The notes: a model not told the origin generated them from the sequence alone. Numbered from the stretch's first letter, positions 6,930 to 15,872 are shown. The stretch is 25,963 nt of DNA from an uncultured Saprospiraceae bacterium (GCA_934699305.1 CAKUWM010000012.1:1-25963); one strand, 5' to 3'. Made by a program: numbers and translations.

Positions 6930-9227
6930 ATGCTTAGAATAGTTACGACCTCCTTTTTGATTCTTCTTTCGCTGTCCGTTTTTTCTCAACCATACAAAGA
7001 GCCGGTTGACTTTGTCAATCCACTCATGGGCACATTGTCCACCTTTTCATTATCCTCCGGCAATACATATCCCAGTGTATCTATGCCATGGGGGATGAAT
7101 AGCTGGACAGCGCAGACTGCCAAGATGGGTGACGGTTGGCAATATTATTACAATGCTGAAAAAATCAGAGGCTTTAAGCAGACACACCAACCATCCCCAT
7201 GGATCAACGATTATGGCCAATTCTCTATTATGCCCGTCACCGGAAGTCCTAAATTTACTGAAAAAGATAGGATGTCCTGGTTTTCGCACAAAGCCGAAGT
7301 AGCGACTCCGTATTATTACAGCGTTTATCTGGCAGATCACGACGTCACAACAGAATTATCGCCAACTAAAAGGGCATGTATCTTTCGCTTTACCTTTCCT
7401 CAGAGCGATCAATCCTTTGTTGTCATCGACGCATTTGACCGGGGATCCTATATCCGCGTCAACCACAAAGAACACACTATAATCGGCTATTCCACGCGCA
7501 ATAGCGGCGGCGTACCTGACAATTTCAAAAACTATTTTATCATAAAATTTGACAAGCCTTTTGATGTCTCTTACGTCTTTAGTGATAGCACATTGATTAA
7601 GGATAAAAAAGAACTGAGTGCGGGGCATGTCGGTGCCGTCATCGGCTTCAAAACAGGTCGTGGTGAGGTCGTAACTGCCCGCGTAGCTTCATCTTTTATC
7701 AGCCACGAACAAGCGGCCCTCAACCTAAGCAGAGAAATAGGTGATAAAGACTTTAATACCATTAAGGCACAAGGAAGAGAGACATGGAATAAGGAATTGA
7801 GTCGCATCTTGGTAGAAGGTGGATCTGATGATGAAACAAAGACATTTTATTCATGCTTATATAGGACAATGTTGTTCCCCCGCAAGTTTTATGAATATGA
7901 TATCAATAATCAGGTCGTCCATTACAGCCCTTACAACGGTCAAGTGTTGCCCGGAGTAATGTACACAGATAATGGCTTTTGGGACACCTTCCGTGCTGTA
8001 TTCCCTTTTTTCAACCTTATGTATCCTGAGCTCAACAGTGAAATCATGCAAGCTATGGTCAATGTGTATAAGGAAAGCGGTTGGCTTCCTGAATGGCAAA
8101 GCCCTGGGCACCGCAACTGTATGATTGGGAGCAACTCAGCTTCCATCATCTCCGACGCCTATATCAAAGGGGTCAGAGGATTTGATGTCGAGAAGCTGTA
8201 CGAAGCAATTGTAAAAAATAGCAATAATGCCGGACCCATTGAGTCGGTAGGTAGAGCCGGAGCAGAAGATTATAACGCCTTGGGATATGTCCCTTATGAC
8301 GGTGGCGTGAATGAAAATGCAGCGCGTACATTAGAATATGCTTATGATGACTTTACTATAGCACAATTGGCCAAAACACTGAAAAAACCACAAGAAGAAA
8401 TATCGCTTTTTGCATATAGGGCTCAAAACTATAAAAACGTCTTTGATAAAGAGCACAAGCTCATGCGCGGACGCAATAAAGACGGCACCTTTCAACAGCC
8501 TTTTAATCCTTTTAAGTGGGGCGACGCCTTCACGGAAGGCAATAGCTGGCACTATACATGGAGTGTATTTCAGGATGTGAATGGTCTGGCACTCTTGATG
8601 GGTGGACGCGACACTCTTGATATGATGCTTGATAGCGTATTCTCGTTACCGCCTATCTTTGACGATAGTTACTATGGCTTCCCAATACACGAGATTCGAG
8701 AAATGCAGATCATGAACATGGGACAGTATGCTCATGGCAATCAACCCATCCAACACATGATTTACTTGTATAACTTTCTTGGAAAGCCCTGGAAAGCACA
8801 GTATCGGCTACATGAAGTGATGAATAAACTCTACCATCCCGGTCCGGACGGATATTGTGGTGATGAAGACAATGGTCAGACCAGCGCATGGTACGTTTTC
8901 TCAGCAATGGGATTCTATCCGGTATGTCCAGGCACAACCCAATATGTCATCGGATCACCATTGTTTAAGAGAATAACAATTTCCTTAAGTAATGGTAAAA
9001 AAGTACAGATAAATGCTCCTGCCGTCAATAGTCGTAATGTGTATATCGACAATATAACCTTCAATGGACGCCCATACGAAAACCTATATTTCGATCATTT
9101 TGAATTGATGAAGGGTGGCAAATTCGATTTTCAAATGTCTGACAAACCCAATACACTCAAGGTATTTAAAGAGCATCAACTACCTTTCTCGATGACGCCC
9201 TGGCCGGAAGTAAAACGAAAAAGGTAA
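6930..9227 (+). CDS. GH92 family alpha-mannosidase, secreted
   Basis: This 765-residue protein has a signal peptide (LILLSLSVFSQ, cleaved near residue 20) and the full two-domain GH92 layout: an N-terminal beta-sandwich (PLMGTLSTFSLSSGNTYPSVS at 31-51 onwards) and a C-terminal (alpha/alpha)6 barrel. GH92 enzymes are calcium-dependent, inverting exo-alpha-mannosidases acting on N-glycan or fungal mannan. The acid candidate is Glu536 in TEGNSWHYTW (535-544). The base-region Asp pair is Asp645/Asp647 in GDEDNGQTSAWY (644-655), with the same spacing as the catalytic residues of characterised Bacteroides enzymes. GNQPIQHM (603-610) is also conserved. There is no lipobox and no T9SS sorting domain, so the enzyme is probably periplasmic. 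No SusC/SusD pair or other glycosidase lies nearby, so it is not in a typical polysaccharide utilisation locus here. The linkage specificity cannot be read from the sequence. Confidence 0.95.
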   Translation: MLRIVTTSFLILLSLSVFSQPYKEPVDFVNPLMGTLSTFSLSSGNTYPSVSMPWGMNSWTAQTAKMGDGWQYYYNAEKIRGFKQTHQPSPWINDYGQFSIMPVTGSPKFTEKDRMSWFSHKAEVATPYYYSVYLADHDVTTELSPTKRACIFRFTFPQSDQSFVVIDAFDRGSYIRVNHKEHTIIGYSTRNSGGVPDNFKNYFIIKFDKPFDVSYVFSDSTLIKDKKELSAGHVGAVIGFKTGRGEVVTARVASSFISHEQAALNLSREIGDKDFNTIKAQGRETWNKELSRILVEGGSDDETKTFYSCLYRTMLFPRKFYEYDINNQVVHYSPYNGQVLPGVMYTDNGFWDTFRAVFPFFNLMYPELNSEIMQAMVNVYKESGWLPEWQSPGHRNCMIGSNSASIISDAYIKGVRGFDVEKLYEAIVKNSNNAGPIESVGRAGAEDYNALGYVPYDGGVNENAARTLEYAYDDFTIAQLAKTLKKPQEEISLFAYRAQNYKNVFDKEHKLMRGRNKDGTFQQPFNPFKWGDAFTEGNSWHYTWSVFQDVNGLALLMGGRDTLDMMLDSVFSLPPIFDDSYYGFPIHEIREMQIMNMGQYAHGNQPIQHMIYLYNFLGKPWKAQYRLHEVMNKLYHPGPDGYCGDEDNGQTSAWYVFSAMGFYPVCPGTTQYVIGSPLFKRITISLSNGKKVQINAPAVNSRNVYIDNITFNGRPYENLYFDHFELMKGGKFDFQMSDKPNTLKVFKEHQLPFSMTPWPEVKRKR

Positions 9228-9267
9228 AATCCCGGTAAATGGGCAAAATAGGATAATTCTTTTTACT

Positions 9268-10332
9268 TTAAAGAGCCAATAAGTAATCTATACTTTGGCC
9301 GATTGCATCTTCATCAACGGATTTATTGATGGAAAAGCTACCTATACCATTGAGTAGAGAAAATAAAATTTTGCCGGATTCATTTTTTTTATCATTTAAA
9401 ATAAACTTAAAAAATGAGGATCGATCGATGTCTTTTATCTTCGACAAGTCGCACATTCTAAGCAGAACGGAAAGTATTTCTTCAAAGTTATCCGCTAAAA
9501 TCAATCCCATTCGATGGGAGAGCCACGCTTCGGCTATCATCCCATACAACACAGCCTCGCCGTGGGTAATCGGATCATTAGCCTGTATTTTACATGACTC
9601 AATGGCATGCCCTATTGTATGTCCAAAATTTAGCGCTTTACGGACACTGCTCTCAAAGGGATCCCTTTCGACCAATGTCTTTTTTACCTGAATACTTTGA
9701 CGAAGTATCTCATAATTAATATCGGGTCTTGATTGGAACATTGTCCTGCTTATCGACCTGAACAACACATTGTCTGCAATCAAAGCATGTTTTACAATTT
9801 CAGAAAAACCACTCCACACCTCCCGGTCAGGCAAAGTGTCCAAAAATCCAAGATGAGTAAATATCGCCTTAGGCTTACTAAATAATCCGATGGCATTTTT
9901 CACTCCCTCAAAATCTATTCCTGTCTTCCCCCCTATCGAACTATCCGTCATTGACATCAAAGTAGTAGGAATGTGTACAAAATCCAAACCTCTTTTATAC
10001 GTCGATGCCACCAATCCTCCCATATCACCGACTACTCCACCACCCAATAAAAGCACCAATGCTTTTCGATCCACCTTTGCTTCTAACAACTTTTGCCATA
10101 CTGTATGACAGGTTTCCAATGTTTTATTGACTTCTCCTGCTGCTACCTCAATAACAAGGGTATTGTCCGGCAAAAAATCACGGATAACCGGATAACAGTA
10201 CCGAATTGAATTATCATCCCCCAAGACGACATAAGAACTGTAAGTACGGGATGAGATAAAACTTTTAAAATAATTGAAATCCTTGTCCAAATATAGTGGA
10301 CTTCCATCGATATTGATAATCTCGGGTCTCAT
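9268..10332 (-). CDS. aroB: 3-dehydroquinate synthase
   Basis: This 354-residue enzyme should convert DAHP to 3-dehydroquinate, the second step of the shikimate pathway, in the cytoplasm using NAD+ and a divalent metal. The NAD-binding LLLGGGVVGDMGG runs from 94 to 106 and is followed by PTTLMSMTDSSIGGKTGID (122-140). The metal ligands are Glu178 (SGFSEIVKHAL), His238 (NFGHTIGH) and His258 (THGEAV). Length is normal for the family. It is the second gene after a small ABM-domain gene (seven bases apart) and convergent with the GH92 gene. Its product leads to chorismate, the substrate of the PabB encoded at 21252, although the two genes are far apart. Confidence 0.96.
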   Translation of the reverse strand: MRPEIINIDGSPLYLDKDFNYFKSFISSRTYSSYVVLGDDNSIRYCYPVIRDFLPDNTLVIEVAAGEVNKTLETCHTVWQKLLEAKVDRKALVLLLGGGVVGDMGGLVASTYKRGLDFVHIPTTLMSMTDSSIGGKTGIDFEGVKNAIGLFSKPKAIFTHLGFLDTLPDREVWSGFSEIVKHALIADNVLFRSISRTMFQSRPDINYEILRQSIQVKKTLVERDPFESSVRKALNFGHTIGHAIESCKIQANDPITHGEAVLYGMIAEAWLSHRMGLILADNFEEILSVLLRMCDLSKIKDIDRSSFFKFILNDKKNESGKILFSLLNGIGSFSINKSVDEDAIGQSIDYLLAL

Positions 10333-10339
10333 CTATGCA

Positions 10340-10645
10340 TTATAATTGTTTGACAATATGGACTGACCAGGCTTCTGCACGAACTTCAAAAAGAGTACGA
10401 ACATATTTCCAGGTCGAACGAAACAATTCCGAATTCCGATAGTGATCCAGTGCAGAAGCATCCCGCCAATGGCTGTATGTAAAAAGAATATTGCTATTGT
10501 CCGTATCTTGCAATAGGCGAAGTCCCTCACATCCCGGAAAATACCGTATTTCATCGGCGACCTCATTAAAATGTTGTAAAAATAAATCTACCGCATCCGC
10601 ACGGAATTGCATTTTTACTACTCTTTGCAATAATTTTTCTTCCAC
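10340..10645 (-). CDS. ABM-domain (antibiotic biosynthesis monooxygenase-like) protein
   Basis: This 101-residue protein has the dimeric ferredoxin-like fold signature of the ABM/YgiN group: VVKMQFRADAVDLFLQHFNEVADEI, then FPGCEGLRLLQDTDNSNILFTYSHWRD, then an ALDHYRNSELF helix. The Trp of SHWRD and the spaced strands fit the family well. Members include quinone and polyketide monooxygenases and haem-degrading enzymes, and many are of unknown function. The Asn and His/Trp residues used by IsdG-type haem oxygenases are not clearly present. It precedes aroB by seven bases and is probably co-transcribed from the promoter near 10731. Function unknown; the operon hints at aromatic or quinone metabolism but does not prove it. 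Confidence 0.85.
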   Translation of the reverse strand: MEEKLLQRVVKMQFRADAVDLFLQHFNEVADEIRYFPGCEGLRLLQDTDNSNILFTYSHWRDASALDHYRNSELFRSTWKYVRTLFEVRAEAWSVHIVKQL

Positions 10646-10730
10646 TTTTATCTTTTAAATCGAACCGGGAAATAAACTCATATTAGAAAAGATCAATCCT
10701 TAAGAATCCGGTATCTGTCACTTATCCGGT

Positions 10731-10738
10731 CAAAAGTA
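10731..10738 (-). promoter_or_regulatory. Predicted promoter -7 element (TACTTTTG)
   Basis: The minus strand reads TACTTTTG, an exact TAnnTTTG match, 85 bases before the ATG at 10645 and downstream of the selO stop. It would drive the ABM-aroB pair. No good -33 element is seen. Confidence 0.45.
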
Positions 10739-10777
10739 AATATTTCAAACCGTATTTTGTCATAAAAACAAAGGAAT

Positions 10778-12343
10778 TTAAGAAGAGCACGAAAGCGTGG
10801 AGGATCCGGGTCTATCAATTGCCCAATCGGGTCTCAACTTGTACCAATGGTCGAATTGTGTCTGGTCAGAATAAGGTCGCTTTAGCATCTCATACAATTC
10901 ATCAATTAAGTCGTATTCTCCCTTATAAGCCTGCTCTATAGCTAATTGCGCCATATAATTACGCAATACATATTTCGGATTGACGGACTTCATCCTTTGT
11001 TGCCTTTCTACCACATGACTTTGATCTCCTTTTAAAAAAATCAAATACTTCTTGAACCATAAATGCCATTTTTTTGCTTCACTCAGTGAAATATCCCGGT
11101 ATAATGCCGGCTGAATCAGGTTCATAACTTTATCCTGACTCAATTCAACATCCTCCCAATCCACATCCGACAATATCCTAAAGAAAATCGTCATATCTAC
11201 ATCTGAAGACTGCATCAACTCTCTTAACTCATCTACATGCAGCGCTACATCTTGATCTACATACCTCAACCCCATTTTTTTGGACATCATCGCATAATAT
11301 TTCTGAGGAATATTCATCTCTGTTGACTTAAGAACATCCTGTAACGCATCGACATCGCCTATACATGGAAAAAGAGCATTAGCAAGTTGGTATAGATTCC
11401 AAAGTGCAATATAATCCTGTTGTCCGAAGCGATACCTTTTTTGCCCTGAATCCGTCGTATTGGGCGTCCAATCTTCATCATACCGATCAATCCAACCATA
11501 AGGTCCATAATCTAATGTCAGCCCCGCAATAGACATATTATCCGTATTCATGACACCATGGACAAATCCTACTCTCTTCCACTCCATAATTAAGTCGATC
11601 GTAAGATTGCAAACATCCTTAAACATGTCGATATAAGCGTCCTTTGACGAAATGGATATGTGTGGAAAGCATTGGTTAATGGTATAATCCAACAATAGGG
11701 TCAACTTTTCTTTATCATTCTTAGCAGCAAAGAATTCGAAATTGCCGAATCGAATAAAAGTAGGGCTCAAGCGACACACCAATGCTCCGGGCTCAAGCTT
11801 TGGATGACCATCGTAAAACATATCCCGCAACACTTTTTCACCCGTTTCAATCAAGCACAATGAACGTGTAGTGGGCACGCCAAGGTGATGCATCGCTTCA
11901 CTACACAAATGCTCTCTAATCGAACTTCGCAACACCGCTAAGCCATCAGCATGTCTGGAATAAGGCGTTTCCCCTGCACCCTTTAGCTGTACCGCCCACC
12001 GTCCATTGTGCTCCACTTCAAACAAATTAATTGCTCTACCATCACCTAACTGTCCTGCCCAATTGCCAAACTGATGCCCGGCATAAGCCATGGCGTATGG
12101 ATGTGTACCCGGATATACCTCTTGCCCACTGAATACTTTCAAAAACTGTTCACTCATGGTCTGAGTTTTATCCATACCCAATAATTCCGCCGCTTCTACA
12201 CTGGTATGGATCAGGCGAGCATGTGGAAAAATACGTGGCGTAACATAGGAGTATGCATCCGCCACCATGCGCCTTGTATTGGACATGTCAGGGTCTGCAG
12301 GCATAGCTTCCGCATATCCGGGAATAACATTCAGTTGTAACAT
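10778..12343 (-). CDS. selO: Protein adenylyltransferase SelO (YdiU/UPF0061)
   Basis: This 521-residue pseudokinase-fold enzyme should transfer AMP from ATP to Ser/Thr/Tyr residues of target proteins; the family is linked to redox homeostasis. Visible motifs are AYAGHQFGNWAGQLGDGRA (86-104), LKGAGETPYSRHADGLAVLRSSIREHL (120-146, Lys121), and HGVMNTDNMSIAG (262-274) with the predicted base Asp268 and metal ligand Asn269. Asp278 follows in DYGP, at the ten-residue spacing of the studied enzyme. The C-terminus is LSCSS, placing Cys519 at the antepenultimate position occupied by selenocysteine in animal SelO. The gene starts three bases after the msrA stop on the same strand, so the two form an operon. 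Confidence 0.95.
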   Translation of the reverse strand: MLQLNVIPGYAEAMPADPDMSNTRRMVADAYSYVTPRIFPHARLIHTSVEAAELLGMDKTQTMSEQFLKVFSGQEVYPGTHPYAMAYAGHQFGNWAGQLGDGRAINLFEVEHNGRWAVQLKGAGETPYSRHADGLAVLRSSIREHLCSEAMHHLGVPTTRSLCLIETGEKVLRDMFYDGHPKLEPGALVCRLSPTFIRFGNFEFFAAKNDKEKLTLLLDYTINQCFPHISISSKDAYIDMFKDVCNLTIDLIMEWKRVGFVHGVMNTDNMSIAGLTLDYGPYGWIDRYDEDWTPNTTDSGQKRYRFGQQDYIALWNLYQLANALFPCIGDVDALQDVLKSTEMNIPQKYYAMMSKKMGLRYVDQDVALHVDELRELMQSSDVDMTIFFRILSDVDWEDVELSQDKVMNLIQPALYRDISLSEAKKWHLWFKKYLIFLKGDQSHVVERQQRMKSVNPKYVLRNYMAQLAIEQAYKGEYDLIDELYEMLKRPYSDQTQFDHWYKLRPDWAIDRPGSSTLSCSS

Positions 12344-12346
12344 GCT

Positions 12347-12886
12347 TTAAATATCCGATTTCAAATAGACGGAATAATGTTGGCGAAGTTTATCCACCTT
12401 TGGCTGTATGACAATGCGGCAATATGGAACAACCGGATTGTCATTGAAGTAGTTGTGGTGATAATCTTCCGCAGGAAAAAACGGCATTTCGCTGCTTACC
12501 TCCGTGACTATAGGATCCGGATAGACATCTTTTAATTCATGAAAAACGCTTTGAATAACATCTTTTTGCCCTTCATCCAAGTAATAAATGACCGATCTAT
12601 ATTGCGTACCCTTATCATTGCCCTGTCTATTGAGCGTTGTAGGGTCGTGTGTCGTCATAAATATTATTAGCAGGTCATGATAAGAAATCCTTTCAGGCTC
12701 AAAGGTTACTTTGACTACTTCCGCATGACCTGATACTCCGGAACACACTTCCCGATATGATGGATTCGTGGATAAACCACCACAATAGCCGGGTTCAACC
12801 TTCACTATACCATTGAGTCGTTGTAATACCGCTTCGACACACCAAAAGCATCCACCGCCAAATATTGCTTGTTGCTCGCCTTTCAT
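12347..12886 (-). CDS. msrA: Peptide methionine sulfoxide reductase MsrA
   Basis: This 179-residue enzyme should reduce methionine-S-sulfoxide in proteins and free methionine. The catalytic motif GGCFWCVE lies at 11-18, with nucleophile Cys13. GYCGG (33-37), the downstream GHAEVVKVTFEP and the YHHNYF segment are typical of the family. Further Cys residues (34, 48 and one near 157) could serve for resolution. There is no signal peptide, so it acts in the cytoplasm, and no MsrB domain is fused. It is the first gene of an msrA-selO pair. The upstream region (12887-13225) has no strong TAnnTTTG match for it. Confidence 0.96.
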   Translation of the reverse strand: MKGEQQAIFGGGCFWCVEAVLQRLNGIVKVEPGYCGGLSTNPSYREVCSGVSGHAEVVKVTFEPERISYHDLLIIFMTTHDPTTLNRQGNDKGTQYRSVIYYLDEGQKDVIQSVFHELKDVYPDPIVTEVSSEMPFFPAEDYHHNYFNDNPVVPYCRIVIQPKVDKLRQHYSVYLKSDI

Positions 12887-13013
12887 AATTTTTTCATTTT
12901 CATTATTAGTAAAAAAATAAAATCAGATAAAGTTTAGAAAGTAGGTAAATTGTATGTATCTATCGCTTTTATACGCTACAACTTCTTGTACATCATGAAG
13001 AGTAATCTTATAA

Positions 13014-13056
13014 TTATCCCACATTCTGTATTAGTCAAGTGCGGAATGTAGGATAA
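13014..13056 (+). repeat. Inverted repeat/hairpin containing 29-bp repeat copy C
   Basis: TTATCCCACATTCTG (13014-13028) pairs with CGGAATGTAGGATAA (13042-13056) across a 13-base loop, with two positions that are wobble or mismatch depending on strand. Bases 13024-13052 match the 29-bp repeats at 3378 and 6661. It lies in a divergent gap, so it is not placed to terminate either neighbouring gene. Confidence 0.65.
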
Positions 13057-13161
13057 AAAAGATACAAAAGCAATTGACGACATCCATAAAGAGACATATC
13101 CGTATAAAACAAGTTCACTTCAGTCTTTCATTCAAATGGAAAAAATATGGTAACTTTTCAC

Positions 13162-13169
13162 TACCTTTG
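13162..13169 (+). promoter_or_regulatory. Predicted promoter -7 element for trhO (TACCTTTG)
   Basis: TACCTTTG is an exact TAnnTTTG match 56 bases before the ATG at 13226. The -33 region is not well conserved. Confidence 0.5.
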
Positions 13170-13225
13170 CACCCTCAATCACTCATTTACGGTCGTAATC
13201 CATAATATAACCTCAAATTAGTAAC

Positions 13226-14275
13226 ATGCAATTACATAATCGGGTAAATGGTGCGGAATTGAAAGCTAAGATGCGTCAATCCTCAGAAGAAAGAACCACC
13301 ATTTCATTTTACAAATACTTTCAATTTGCTAATCCACTCCTTGTACGAGATCATTTATATACTATTTGGGATAAAATAGGCGTATTGGGAAGGATATATA
13401 TAGCACATGAAGGTATCAATGGTCAGATTTCTGTACCTACATCACAGTTGGAAGCCTTTAAAGCCTCCTGTGATGCCTTAGAATTTATGAAGGGAAATAG
13501 ACTCAATTATGCCATTGAAGATGACGGAAAATCTTTCTTCAAGTTAAAAATAACCGTACGCAAAAAAATTGTCGCTGACGGGCTGGATGATTCGACTTTT
13601 GATGTCAGAGATAGTGGCATCCACCTCAACGCACAGTCTATGAATGAGATTCTGGATTATCCCGACACCGTTGTTGTTGATATGCGCAATCACTACGAAA
13701 GCGAAGTTGGGCACTTCAAAAATGCCATCCTTCCTGATGTTACTACATTTAGAGAGTCTTTGCCCATCATCAGTGATATGCTCGCTGAAAACAAAGATAA
13801 GAATGTCGTCATGTACTGTACCGGCGGCATTCGCTGTGAAAAAGCAAGCGCATACATGAAGCATAAAGGTTACAAAAATGTCTTCCAACTTGAAGGAGGT
13901 ATCATTGAATATACCCGACAGGTCAGAGAAGAAGGCCTTGAAAATAAATTTATTGGAAAAAACTTCGTATTTGACGAACGCCTTGGCGAAAGTATCAGCA
14001 ACGACGTCATCGCTCATTGCCATCAGTGTGGGAAGCCGTGTGACGACCATACCAATTGTGCCAATGACTTTTGTCACCTATTGTTTATCCAATGCCCGGA
14101 TTGTCGTAATAAATACGAAAACACTTGCTCTCCTCTGTGCCAAGAATATCTGCACAGACCCCATGAAGAGCAAGTAAAAGCAGGTAAAGCCCTATTATTC
14201 AATGGCTCCAAGTTTGGCAAAGGTCGATACAATCCCAATCAGGTCGAAAATAGTGACCTTTTAATGGAAAAATAA
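13226..14275 (+). CDS. trhO: tRNA uridine(34) hydroxylase TrhO (rhodanese family)
   Basis: This 349-residue protein belongs to the YceA/TrhO family, which makes 5-hydroxyuridine at the tRNA wobble position using oxygen. An N-terminal acylphosphatase-like part (about 25-115, with GRIYIAHEGINGQIS at 55-69) is followed by a rhodanese domain (about 125-235). The active loop is YCTGGIRCEK (197-206), with Cys198 as the catalytic residue. The C-terminal tail is Cys-rich (Cys265, 268, 272, 278, 283, 290, 293, 301 and 305), probably zinc-binding, as in many bacterial members. The first Met is chosen because a TAnnTTTG element lies at a good distance; Met16 is an alternative. It is followed by an RDD gene on the same strand after 85 bases. 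Confidence 0.95.
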   Translation: MQLHNRVNGAELKAKMRQSSEERTTISFYKYFQFANPLLVRDHLYTIWDKIGVLGRIYIAHEGINGQISVPTSQLEAFKASCDALEFMKGNRLNYAIEDDGKSFFKLKITVRKKIVADGLDDSTFDVRDSGIHLNAQSMNEILDYPDTVVVDMRNHYESEVGHFKNAILPDVTTFRESLPIISDMLAENKDKNVVMYCTGGIRCEKASAYMKHKGYKNVFQLEGGIIEYTRQVREEGLENKFIGKNFVFDERLGESISNDVIAHCHQCGKPCDDHTNCANDFCHLLFIQCPDCRNKYENTCSPLCQEYLHRPHEEQVKAGKALLFNGSKFGKGRYNPNQVENSDLLMEK

Positions 14276-14360
14276 AATCCATTGGTCGATTATTGAACTC
14301 CTTGTGAAACTTTACCCCATTATAGGTTGGTTTTTATGGTATCAATCAAAATAAAAAACA

Positions 14361-14816
14361 ATGAAATACCGTCCGGCTTCGATTTTCAAGCGATTTGTAG
14401 CATTATTAATAGATGGCATGATTATCCATGTAGTTGCTAAATTGTTTGCTTTTCCATTAGGTTTTACTTTTGACCCATTGGGTATCTTCAACCATGGGTG
14501 GTGGGGCTTTGCAGAGTATTCGGGTTGGACCGGACTTATCGGGGTGTTGTATTATATTTTCTTAGAATCTTCCTCCAAAAGTGCCACTTTTGGTAAACAA
14601 GCCATGGGATTAATCGTATTAGATGAGCAAGGAAATAACGTAACTTTGGGAAAGTCAATTATACGCAATGTCACTAAGGTATTGTGTGGTAATATCTTTG
14701 TTATCGGTTATTTCTTTGCTTTTTTCACCAAAGACAGACAAGCGCTGCATGATCTTCTTGGCACTACTTTAGTTGTTGAGAATCAACAAGTTGAATTTAT
14801 TGATAAATACCCTTGA
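14361..14816 (+). CDS. RDD family membrane protein
   Basis: This 151-residue protein has the RDD pattern: Arg11 and Asp18 in the first helix (FKRFVALLIDGM), a central FGKQAMGL motif (78-85), and DRQALHDLLGTTLV (125-138) after the last helix. About three membrane helices are visible (12-30, 55-70 and 108-123). The family is widespread, and some members act as sodium/proton antiporters or accessory transport proteins, but most have no assigned role. It lies 85 bases after trhO and stops ten bases from the convergent thiL. No functional link to trhO is apparent. Confidence 0.9.
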   Translation: MKYRPASIFKRFVALLIDGMIIHVVAKLFAFPLGFTFDPLGIFNHGWWGFAEYSGWTGLIGVLYYIFLESSSKSATFGKQAMGLIVLDEQGNNVTLGKSIIRNVTKVLCGNIFVIGYFFAFFTKDRQALHDLLGTTLVVENQQVEFIDKYP

Positions 14817-14826
14817 GGAAGAGTGG

Positions 14827-15870
14827 CTATTCCGGATTAAAGTGTTGCCATCCCTGAGCCCTTAGTCTATGGAAGTTACCACCTGAAGTCTCCAGCATCA
14901 CACCATCTTTTTCAGTCAGGATAGACCCGACGACATATACATCGTCAAGGTACTTTAATTTCTCCATGTCTTCAGGATCAATGGTAAACAACAACTCGTA
15001 ATCTTCACCGCCATTTAAAGCGCATGTGATGGGATCCATTCTAAACTTTACTGCCAGGTCTTCCGTCATGGAATGGATGGGCACTTGTGCTTCTTTGATG
15101 ACCGCACCCACCTTGGATTGACGACAGATATGAAATACTTCGGAGGCCAATCCGTCAGAAATATCAATCATAGCTGTCGGCTTAATACCTGCTGCCTTCA
15201 ACATTTTGACCACATCAGCTCTGGGCTCAGGTTTTAGTTGACGGCCTACCACATAAGCATAGTCTGCCAGATCCGGTTTGATTCCCGGATTATCTAAAAA
15301 CAGGGCTTTTTCCCTTTCCAATATCTGAATACCGATAAAGGCACCGCCCAGATCACCACTGACGCACAATAAGTCCCCGGGCTGAGCCGTATTTCTATAC
15401 ACTATGTCTTCTTTGGGTGCATGACCAATGGCTGTAATACTGATGATAAGCCCTTTGTTGGAGGATGAAGTGTCGCCCCCCACCAGATCGACACCATAAC
15501 GATTACAGGCGGCACGAATCCCTTCATATAATTCATCCAAACTTTCAAGGCTAAAGCGGTTACTAACGCCAATGGATACGGTAATCTGACGAGGCGTAGC
15601 ATTCATCGCATAAATATCAGACAAGTTGACGGCTACCGATTTATATCCAAGATGCTTCAAAGGCATATACATGAGGTCAAAGTGGATATTCTCAATGAGA
15701 AGGTCTGTACTGACGACTAATTGCTGTCCTTCTTCATAATCAATAACAGCACCATCGTCACCTACTGATTTTACGGTGGAGGCGTTAACTGTTTCAAAGT
15801 TGGAAATCAAACGATTGATCAATTCAAATTCGCCTAAATTGCCAAGTTCTGTCCGTTGATTGTCTTCCAT
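14827..15870 (-). CDS. thiL: Thiamine-monophosphate kinase
   Basis: This 347-residue enzyme should phosphorylate thiamine monophosphate with ATP to the active cofactor thiamine diphosphate. It shows the ThiL/PurM-type motifs: SVGDDGAVID (35-44), STDLLIENIHFDL (54-66), VNLSDIYAMNATP (81-93), GGDTSSS (131-137), a DISDGLASE motif near 217-225, and NGGEDYELLF late in the protein. Length is typical. It is the third gene of a minus-strand operon, starting two bases after the stop of the pseudouridine synthase. No other thiamine gene and no TPP riboswitch is visible in the window. Confidence 0.96.
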   Translation of the reverse strand: MEDNQRTELGNLGEFELINRLISNFETVNASTVKSVGDDGAVIDYEEGQQLVVSTDLLIENIHFDLMYMPLKHLGYKSVAVNLSDIYAMNATPRQITVSIGVSNRFSLESLDELYEGIRAACNRYGVDLVGGDTSSSNKGLIISITAIGHAPKEDIVYRNTAQPGDLLCVSGDLGGAFIGIQILEREKALFLDNPGIKPDLADYAYVVGRQLKPEPRADVVKMLKAAGIKPTAMIDISDGLASEVFHICRQSKVGAVIKEAQVPIHSMTEDLAVKFRMDPITCALNGGEDYELLFTIDPEDMEKLKYLDDVYVVGSILTEKDGVMLETSGGNFHRLRAQGWQHFNPE

Positions 15871-15872
15871 AA

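Larger units (their letters stand above)
12887..13225. other. Divergent intergenic region between msrA and trhO
   Basis: This 339-base region holds a 15-bp imperfect inverted repeat (13014-13056) that includes copy C of the 29-bp repeat, and a -7 element for trhO at 13162. I see no coding frame of note in it. Confidence 0.6.

Noticed and set aside
6930..9227. Polysaccharide utilisation locus around the GH92 gene
   Set aside because: No SusC/SusD pair, sensor-regulator or second glycosidase is present within the window.
13544..14077. 177-codon minus-strand frame opposite trhO
   Set aside because: It is a shadow of the conserved rhodanese-family gene.
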